Below the pieces are notes generated by a model. That model ran no database searches, was not told the origin of the DNA, and was given only the letters and a program-made list of their open reading frames with translations. Shown piece by piece: positions 56,722-64,000 of a DNA stretch of 64,000 bases; positions within the stretch are counted from its first letter, which is position 1, and each line of letters starts with the position of its first letter. The stretch covers positions 1 through 64,000 of the forward strand of contig JAURVB010006616.1 of assembly GCA_033002965.1 (NCBI GenBank), given 5' to 3'. The position numbers were made by a program, and so were the translations under genes. This stretch comes from Piper betle. Lineage: Eukaryota; Streptophyta; Magnoliopsida; Piperales; Piperaceae.

Positions 56722-59465
56722 TGTAAAGATTGTGAATATATATATATATATATATATATATAGTTGTTTAAAAATAATTGACTCAGTCTGGGAAGGATCG
56801 AATGTTGGAGAATTATTATTAATATTATATTATTTTTATTTTTATACTCTACCCGTTTAAAGTTAGGGGTGTCTTCCTCACCCTAGCCACATACTTCCCA
56901 TTTTCTTCTCCTTTCTCTCCTTTTTGCCCTCCTCTCTTGGCAGCGTCCTTATATCTCGTCTTCGTGTCCTGTTGGGTATGCTTTCCTTGTTCTTCTTTTT
57001 CTCATTTTATAGTTGCTGTTTTGTTTTCCTATAAGCATGCAATTTATAATCGCTATGCTAAATTCTGCTATTTCATCATTTCATGATCGACAAGTTATTT
57101 CTGCTACTCCGTCAATTCATGATCGCCTTGCTATTGTTGTTGCTTCATCAACGTTCTATGGTATGTAATTGTTTGGTTTAGGATTATGGGCAACGCTGTG
57201 GAGGATAGTTTCATGTTTGGGATTGTTCCTTCGGTGCTTGTCAAGTTAGGCATCCATATCAGTTTGTCGGCCAAGGCTCACACTGTGCATGCTCACGCCT
57301 TGATGTTGTGGGTTGTCATGCGGGGAGAAAGGAAGCGTTCCCGGCGGTGCTGCTAGCCAGGTGTCGTGCGCCTTGGTGCAGGACGGTGTTCACCTTGGAT
57401 AGCTACTGTAAAGCATGAACGTTAGGCCTTGCTTGCTGTTTTTATTTTGTTGTTGACGCCTTGGTTAGGATGCTATAAATGGTTGTTCAATTGGGTTGGA
57501 GAAGAAGGTCGTGATCTGGTTTTGGTGCCAAGATAAGGGTTGGAGAAGAAGGTCGTGATCTGGTTTTGGTGCCAATATAAGGGTTGGAGAAGAGAAGGTC
57601 GGCAGATAAGAAGAATCCTTTCGGGTGGCAAACTTGTAAATATAACTTGACTCGACACCGCTCGAGTTAAAAAATAATATTAATTCGTAATAAATCCTTA
57701 AAAATTATTATTCTAATAGTTATGGGTTACAGTTGCTAAACTAATTAATTACTATATGAAATCGCCATGAGTAATAAAAATACGGTAATGATAAACTGTT
57801 GATAATAAATCGGTGTACGATAAGCAATTAATTTAAATCGGATGGTTGTAAGTGATTAATGAAATAAAGATTTCACCTTTACCATGTTAAATTTAATATT
57901 AGGTAAATAAAGTGATTATTTTAATAATGAGTTAGTAAAGTAAAAAATGGGTTATTAAACTATAATCGCGTAAAAAATCACAAGTGTTGAACCTAAATAG
58001 CGTAATGAAAATAAATAAAGTTCAAACCTTTATTGAATTGAATAATTTAAAATAATTGTATTAGTAATATCTGTGAATTAGGATAATACAAATCATTTTA
58101 AATAATTTAATAGAACGACTTAATTATTTAAATTGCTATTAATAATGATAATGATTAAAGATTAAAATCGTAAATTAAATCATCAAGGGTCGTGGTTAAG
58201 TAATTTTGATCTCAAAGAAAAATATACTAATAATGGTTATTAAATATTTGAATACTTTTTTATACGTTAATAATTATTTTATCATTAGTGAAGTGTGAAT
58301 TATGATTTAAATAATTAATTTAAAATGTAAAGTATGACTTAAATGATTATGTCACATGAATAATTAATTATCTCACTAGACTTGTTGTAAATGTTGAGAA
58401 TTTAATATTTAATATTGTTGAATGTTGTATGCTTTATGTTGTCGAATTTTAATAATGATATATATTAGTCATTTAATTGCATGCATTTCTACTCGAATAA
58501 AAGTATACTTATGTATAATTTTATGTTCTTGTTCAGATTAGGATCGTTGGTCACGGTTGCAGGTTCACTTACAAACTATCCAAGTCCGTATAATTATTTG
58601 AAATGTTGTATTTTACTTTTCTGGCAGCCCTGGTCAACCTGGGCCTAGATTCGACCACCATGCACCGAGTGCAACTGGGGTTAAGGAATTGACTCAGTCC
58701 GACACAGGTCCCACCCTTTAAAAATTACTATGTGGGAGTCTTCGTCAACTTGAGTTCATATCCGACCACCATGCGCGGAGTGCAACCGGGGCCCGACTCA
58801 ATTCGACGCAGGGCAGTACCCCTGAAAGATTAAATACCTGTCCCCATGCCGAAAGGGGTAATAGGGCGCAGTGGCGCATGACGGCTCATTATGCACTTGT
58901 GATACCGAGAGGGTGAGTTAATGACAAATATCGGTAACTATGGGCCGTGGGCCACGTAGCGTGTGTGCACATGCATGGGATTGTAGCTCGATGGGGTGGC
59001 CTTACCTCCCAGCATAATTGGAGCTCAGCATAGGCTCATAACTACTAAAAGTCTCGAGAAATGATAATTGAGATTATATTGACTTGTTTTATTTAATTAT
59101 GCGGCTTAGTGGTTTTATCACTAACGCGGAATTGCCATTGCAGGTGAGCAGCTTCAGACTGAGGATTAAGAGTGTGGTTGGTGGTTCTATTACCAACCTA
59201 GGTTTGGTGAATTGATAACAAATTGGACTTCCTTTTATTCTCTTGTGTTATAAATATGGCTATGGGAAATGGTTAGAGACTGTAGGATTGTACTCACCAA
59301 GTTAATTTATTTTACGTATTGTCACATGCTATTAGAACATGATTTATTTTTATTACTTATAAATTTCTAGTCTTATTTGCCGTATTACGATTCATGTTCT
59401 TGAATGTTATTGTTACATCATTATGTTTTTGAGTAACCCCCGGCCGGTTAGGGCGGGTCATTACA
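56722..59465 (+). repeat. 3' LTR of the gypsy element
   Basis: 2744 bp, collinear with the 5' LTR. Differences include an (AT)n expansion at 56737-56762, absent from the 5' copy, and a 44-bp tandem repeat at 57493-57600. The TTGACTCG module is at about 57622-57690. The many differences between LTRs indicate an older insertion than the C-D element. Confidence 0.9.
57493..57600 (+). repeat. 44-bp tandem repeat in the 3' LTR
   Basis: GGGTTGGAGAAGAAGGTCGT... begins at 57493, 57537 and (partial) 57581. The first two units differ by one base. The 5' LTR has no such repeat, so it arose after insertion. Confidence 0.9.
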
Positions 59466-60729
59466 CTTGTTCATTTAGAAATAATAAGTTTAGTATTTTT
59501 CTAAATTCAAATATTGTGGGTACGGGTTCCTTTTTTTATGATAATCTATATTTTATTGATACTATTACGTCTTTTAATGAAACTTTGCGTGTGGGTTTAA
59601 CTGGTATGAAAAGAAAATTAACCAATGAGAATTCTACTTTACTCTGGCATAAGTGTTTAAAGCACATTTCTAAACAAAGAATTGAACGACTTATGTAAGA
59701 TGAAATTCTTGATTCTTTTAATTTATCAAATCTTCAAGTCTGTGCTGAGTGCATTAAGGGAAAACAAACAAATATAAGGAGACTAGGTGCCAATAGATCT
59801 TCAAGTGTCTTAGAACTAATACATACGGACATTTGTGGATCATTTCCTCTGGCTTCTTGGAATGGTCAACAATATTTTATTACGTTCGTAGACGATTATT
59901 CTCGTTATGGCTACCTTTATCTCATTAATGAGAAGTCTCAAGCATTGGACATGTTTAAGGCATATAAGGCTGAAGTTGAGAATAAACTTGACAAAACTAT
60001 TAAGGCAATTAGATCTGATCGTGGTGGTGAATATTATAATAGATATGATGGATCGGGTATACAACGTCTAGGACCATTTGCCAAATTCCTACAAAAGTGT
60101 GGAATTGTCCCACAATGCACAATGCCAAGTACTCCTAGCATGAATGGTATTGCTAAGAGACAAAACTGAATATTAAAAGACATGGTAAGAAGTATGATTG
60201 CTCATATTATTTTACCTAATTTACTTTGGGGTGAGGCACTAAAGACAACAAAAAATCTTCTTAATAGAGTACCGACAAAGGTAACAGTTAAGACCGCTTA
60301 TAAATTGTAGACGGGAAAGCATTTACGCATTTAGGCTTGTCCAGATAAGGCAAGGCCTTATAGGCCAAATAAAAGGAAACTGGACTCAAGAACAATTAGT
60401 AGCTATTTTATTGGGTACTCTGAATGGTCATGAGGGTATAAGTTTTATGATCCCACAATAAGGTCATTCTTTGAGACGGGAAATGCCCAGTTCCTTAATG
60501 ATGTTGAGTTTGGAAGGGGAAATAAAGTTAGAGACTTTGTCTTTGAAGAAGAATTTATTTCTCTTCCCATGATTGTTCTTGATAATAATCATAATCATAT
60601 TCCTGATGTTGTTCAAGAAACAATACCAAAATTACAAGACAATGTCCAGACTCTCCCTAATCACAATCATCCAGTTATACCTAAAGAGGAAAATCAACAG
60701 CCTCTTGAGTAAATGCCATCGAGGAGATC
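59466..60729 (+). pseudogene. Ty1/copia integrase region
   Basis: This continues the copia element beyond the gypsy insertion. It holds the GAG-pre-integrase part (LLWHKCLKHISKQRIERLM), then a stop, CAECIKGKQTN (the HHCC cysteines), HTDICGSFPLASWNGQQYFITFVDDYSRYGYLYLI with the first catalytic Asp, IRSDRGGEY with the second, and NGIAKRQN where copia integrases have A/T-E-R-x-N. The catalytic Glu is thus Lys here, and a stop follows. The post-core part reaches SYFIGYSEWS and ends at QQPLE*MPSRRS, where solo LTR G has inserted (AGATC). Multiple stops show it is inactive. Confidence 0.88.
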
Positions 60730-63589
60730 TGTGACACCCTGAATCCGGCTCGCTCGCAAACCGAACTGGACCGTCACGGGTCCTAAGTGGATTTACTCTC
60801 GGCATCTCAAGATGGAAGATACTAATGGTTGTGCATGAATAAATGTGCTGAACCCTAATATGCCACTACATGGATGACGTGACAACCAATTCATACCAAA
60901 GATAACAACAATAAAAAAATCGATAAAAATTCCTGAAATGAAACAGACAGAGTCTCCCCTAAAAGTGCAATTAGAGGCCAGCCTATCAAATCAACATATA
61001 TAAATACATAAATCAAGATTCATTCATTTCACTATGTTTTTCACATAACATTTAATTTGAACGCATCATGCATTCTCGACACTTGGGTCACAACCCACCT
61101 GTTCAGTTTATTCACCTTTTTATCGTTATCATTCAATCTGCGCAATAATATATTTTTCATATCCTGCTACCATTACCCATGTCCTTATACCTAAAATCAT
61201 CATCATAAGAGTTTCATTTTTTTCATAATAAACATAACAGAACAATCAAAACAGTCAAAATAAACATTTTGTTGGTGAGCATGCGTATGTGTGTGCAAGG
61301 CAGGTCACCGCTCTTCCATTCAAGCCGACATATCCAATATTTAATCCCCACTTACATATATATAAAGAAAAATGTCAGTAACGAGCGTTACTGGTCCAAA
61401 AGTATAACTATAACAAACTGGCTATGAGAGCAAACTCTCATATGAAATAAAACATCGTGAAATTTTTGAAGGGCATCTACTAAATTAAAATCATCTTTAA
61501 CTAAACTAATCTGCTGCTGCTGATGCCTCTCTCGACATTTTCTCATTTCACTTTCTGGTCCCTTGGACTTCTATTATGTCCTAACCCTTTTTTCTTATTT
61601 TTTAATCTCCATACCCACTCGCATAGCACAGTTGTTGGTAATCCTAGCTTAGACTAGCACATGCTGCTCGCATAGCATGATTGTCAGTAATGCCAGCTGA
61701 GACTAGCACATGTCGCTCGCATGACATGGTCATCGGTATTTTGGGCTTCGACTAGCACATGTCCTCTGGCGTAGCATGGTCGTTGGTATCTTCGGCTTTG
61801 ACTGGCACATGTCTGCTCGCATAACATGGTTGTCGGTAGTTTCGGCTTTGACTGGCACATGCCGCTCGGTAGTTCCGTCTTCCGCTGGCACGTGCCTGCT
61901 CGTGTAGTATGGTTGTTGAAAAATGCCAAAACTACACATATATAGGTCTTGGTGGGGATTTATAGTATAGGCCCGAAGGCATCATGAGCTAGATCTAAGT
62001 TTCGAAAACAAACTCGAGGGATCTCATCCTCAAGGGTTATTAATCTAGAAACGGTTCGGCTAAATAACCCAAGTTAAGTGGGATCCGATAAAACGCCACT
62101 TAACCCGTCCTGCTGGCATTAAAACAAACATACAATAGAATAGAGTATAAAACAGAGACGAGTCCTAAACAGACCTGGTAGAAGCTCCAAGCGTGTCCTC
62201 ACGCCTAGGCGGCGCCTATTCCGTACCTACACACCAAAACTAAATACTAACGCTCGATCATGATGCATTCACACATCCTATAGCATACTCACATCAACCA
62301 TGCATCAATCAACACGTCAATAATAATCAGTATAAGTTTTCCTACTCTACATTGCATTAGATTACAGTACTTACTTAGTCTACCTAATTAATTCCTTAGC
62401 ATTCGTTTTAATATCACACAATCACATATTCATATTTTTATTAACATAAAATCATCTAATACATCAATCATTCAATCATATCATCCTAGCATGTTATACT
62501 AATAATCATTACTTTTTAATAATTAACTAAAATAAATTATACCTCATGCGTCATTGGCGATCGACGACTCATCGCATGGTTTGAGGCTCGAATTTGGCAC
62601 CCTGTGGCATCCGAAGTTCTTTCGGGTTCAACTAGAAGGATTCGGCAGAAGATCAGGTGATTTTCGACGAATTTTGGTGAATTTAAATTTCCGGCGGGTT
62701 CCGGTAGCTTCCCGGTGGTTTTTCGGCGACCAACGAGATGGGAGTGGTATGGGGTACCGTTGGCACCGGCTCGGCGAGCTCAACCCAATGGTGGTGACGG
62801 TGAGAATGGTAGCGGCGGTGATGACCACCAACGGTGGTGATGAGTTCGACCAGGGTGGTCGATCGCTTTGATCAGACCCACGGCCGGCCTCAGTGGCAGT
62901 GCTAGGGAGAGGGAAATGTCAAGGAGGTCAAGGGAGTGGTCACTGGTGTCACGGCAGTGGCGGCGCAGCCTGGACAGAGGTAAATCGACTCGGGGAATGT
63001 CGCGCATTTGTGGGGAGATTCTGGCATTGTGGCAGCCAGATGATGGCTGGGGTTGGTCAGGGCGGCACAACGACTACACGGAGGGGCGGGCGACATCCAT
63101 CGACGAAATGGCATCAGTGGCGGTGACGGCAATGTACACAGGCAGCAAGGATTTGGGGGTGAGGAAGAGAAGTGTCAGGGGGTGAAATAATAACTAACTT
63201 GGAATAAAATCTTAGAAAAATCCAGAAAATCAAGAAAAATTCCATGAAATAAAACAAACACCACAACATCCAAATGACATTCTCCATAACTTTGGTGGCA
63301 TAGTAAATGCACATCCTAACACGGTAAGCGGCCAAAAACTAATTCTACGATCCACTATATATATTAAAAAAAAGTAAATTGGCATACTCTCATATATTCT
63401 GATAACTCTTTCTTTTCTGTTGTATTCATGACATTATCATCATATACTTGGGTACATATGACCCTCATAGCTCATACACGCGACCGGCGTCGGCTCAGTA
63501 CATGTGTTCTGAAACTACTCGACTCAAAAATAATGGTTGAACCGACCGGTTTGGACTATGAAACCCTGACTCTGGTCGCGGGCTTTACA
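60730..63589 (-). mobile_element. Solo LTR G with a minisatellite over the promoter
   Basis: 2860 bp on the minus strand, flanked by AGATC at 60725-60729 and 63590-63594. On the reverse strand it runs from TGTAAAGCCC to GGGTGTCACA, so the inner base of the terminal TGTTACA block has changed. TATA is at about 61935-61945, the CCTCGAGG stem-loop near 62018-62032 is degenerate, the TTAAGTGG stem-loop lies about 62062-62105 and the GC island about 62550-63185. The region downstream of TATA is replaced by a tandem repeat (61617-61918). The palindromic module is missing at its expected place (about 63189-63215). This is the most divergent family member. Confidence 0.9.
61617..61918 (-). repeat. ~58-60-bp minisatellite in solo LTR G
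   Basis: About five and a half units built on CTCGCATAGCATGGT.GT.GGTA.T...GCT..GACT.GCACATG. Units differ by up to a fifth. Other copies have unique R-region sequence here, so the array is special to G. It yields spurious Cys/Thr/His-rich ORFs. Confidence 0.85.
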
Positions 63590-64000
63590 AGATCCACAAG
63601 AGAAAGGAGAAATGCAATTTCAGATGATTATATCATCTTTCTCAAAGAACATGAGGATAACATTGGAATTAAGGAAGATGATCCAATCAACTTTCATCGG
63701 GTCATGAAGAGTTCTAATTCTCAAAAGTGGATTGATGCCATGTATGAAGAGATGAAGTCCATGAAAGATAATGATGTTTGGGATCTTGTTCCATTGCCTG
63801 AAGGTATGCAACCTATTGGTTGTAAATGGCTATTTAAAACCAAAAAGATTCAAAAGGTAATGTAGAAAGATATAAGGCTCGTTTTGTTGCAAAAGTCTTT
63901 ACTTAAAAGGAAGGCATCGATTATAATGAGACTTTCTATCTAGTTTCATCGAAAGACTCATTCATAATAATTATGGCATTAGTGGCACATTTTGATCTTG
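63590..64000 (+). pseudogene. Ty1/copia reverse transcriptase N-terminal part (continues past the window)
   Basis: Directly continuous with 60729 after removing solo LTR G. The frame reads STRERRNAISDDYIIFLKEHE, then the RVT_2 start (SNSQKWIDAMYEEMKSMKDNDVWDLV, PIGCKWLFKTKK). A frame break and stop follow near 63865, after which KEGIDYNETF and SKDSF.IIMALVAHFDL-type sequence continues to the window edge. The YVDD motif and the 3' LTR would lie beyond 64000. Confidence 0.88.

Larger units (their letters stand above)
49113..59465 (+). mobile_element. Full-length Ty3/gypsy chromovirus (Tekay/Del-like), inactive
   Basis: It is 10.35 kb with TSD CTTGT at 49108-49112 and 59466-59470. The LTRs are 49113-51778 and 56722-59465, beginning TGTAAAGATTGTGAA; the 3' copy ends CATTACA and the 5' copy has GTTATA. 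PBS, PPT and all domains in gypsy order are present: gag, protease, RT, RNase H, integrase, chromodomain. Long LTRs and a C-terminal chromodomain fit the Tekay/Del clade (inferred). Stops and frameshifts in every domain show it cannot encode working proteins. It lies inside the protease/integrase linker of the copia element. Confidence 0.92.

Noticed and set aside
61684..61939. Cys/His/Thr-rich ORFs that look like a repeat protein
   Set aside because: They translate the 58-60-bp minisatellite of solo LTR G.

Overview
The window reads as gene-poor, repeat-dense nuclear DNA of a flowering plant (species not identifiable from sequence alone). Evidence: Ty3/gypsy and Ty1/copia polyproteins of plant type, primer-binding sites complementary to plant initiator tRNA-Met (TGGTATCAGAGC), a chromodomain-type integrase, and 2.3-3.2 kb LTRs of plant gypsy style. 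I see no intact host gene, no RNA gene and nothing bacterial. Almost all of the sequence can be resolved into nested LTR retrotransposons, most bounded by exact 5-bp target-site duplications (TSDs) that I matched by eye.

Layout. (1) 1-3353, minus strand: a broken gypsy element, with an integrase fragment fused to a truncated mosaic LTR. (2) 3590-18766, minus: a large non-coding LTR element (LARD-like, TSD TATAT) with PBS and polypurine tract (PPT). Its 5' LTR holds two plus-strand solo LTRs of another family: A at 12126-14959 (TSD AACCC) and B at 15371-18545 (TSD GGGGT). (3) 18772-21547: old intergenic sequence with one 165-bp tandem duplication. (4) 21548-33638, minus: solo LTR F (TSD CATAC), split by a complete plus-strand LARD-like element at 23921-33139 (TSD GCAAG) whose 3.35-kb interior has no credible coding sequence. 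(5) 33639-38500: intergenic sequence with a decayed plant-mobile-domain-like gene remnant. (6) About 38505-41335: a GC-rich inverted-repeat (foldback-like) element whose core is an array of a palindromic motif. (7) 43125 to the window end, plus strand: Ty1/copia sequence in which the 3' end of one copy abuts an LTR followed by the 5' end of another. This copia copy is interrupted by solo LTR E (45520-48486, TSD AAAAG), by a full-length but dead Ty3/gypsy chromovirus (49113-59465, TSD CTTGT) and by minus-strand solo LTR G (60730-63589, TSD AGATC). It leaves the window inside its reverse transcriptase.

How the parts relate. LTRs A-G and the mosaic LTR at 781-3353 belong to one LTR superfamily: shared TATA/leader region, shared U5 and two shared stem-loops. 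The LARD-like copies carry no enzymes. The 1-3353 fragment joins the same R-U5 to a gypsy integrase, so it is a candidate relic of the autonomous partner. The most unusual structure is a module of about 85 bp built around the inverted repeat TTGACTCG-N9-CGAGTCAA (paired W-box-like sites). It occurs in the LARD-family LTRs, in opposite orientation in the unrelated gypsy LTR, and many times in the foldback core, nearly always next to a GC-rich island.
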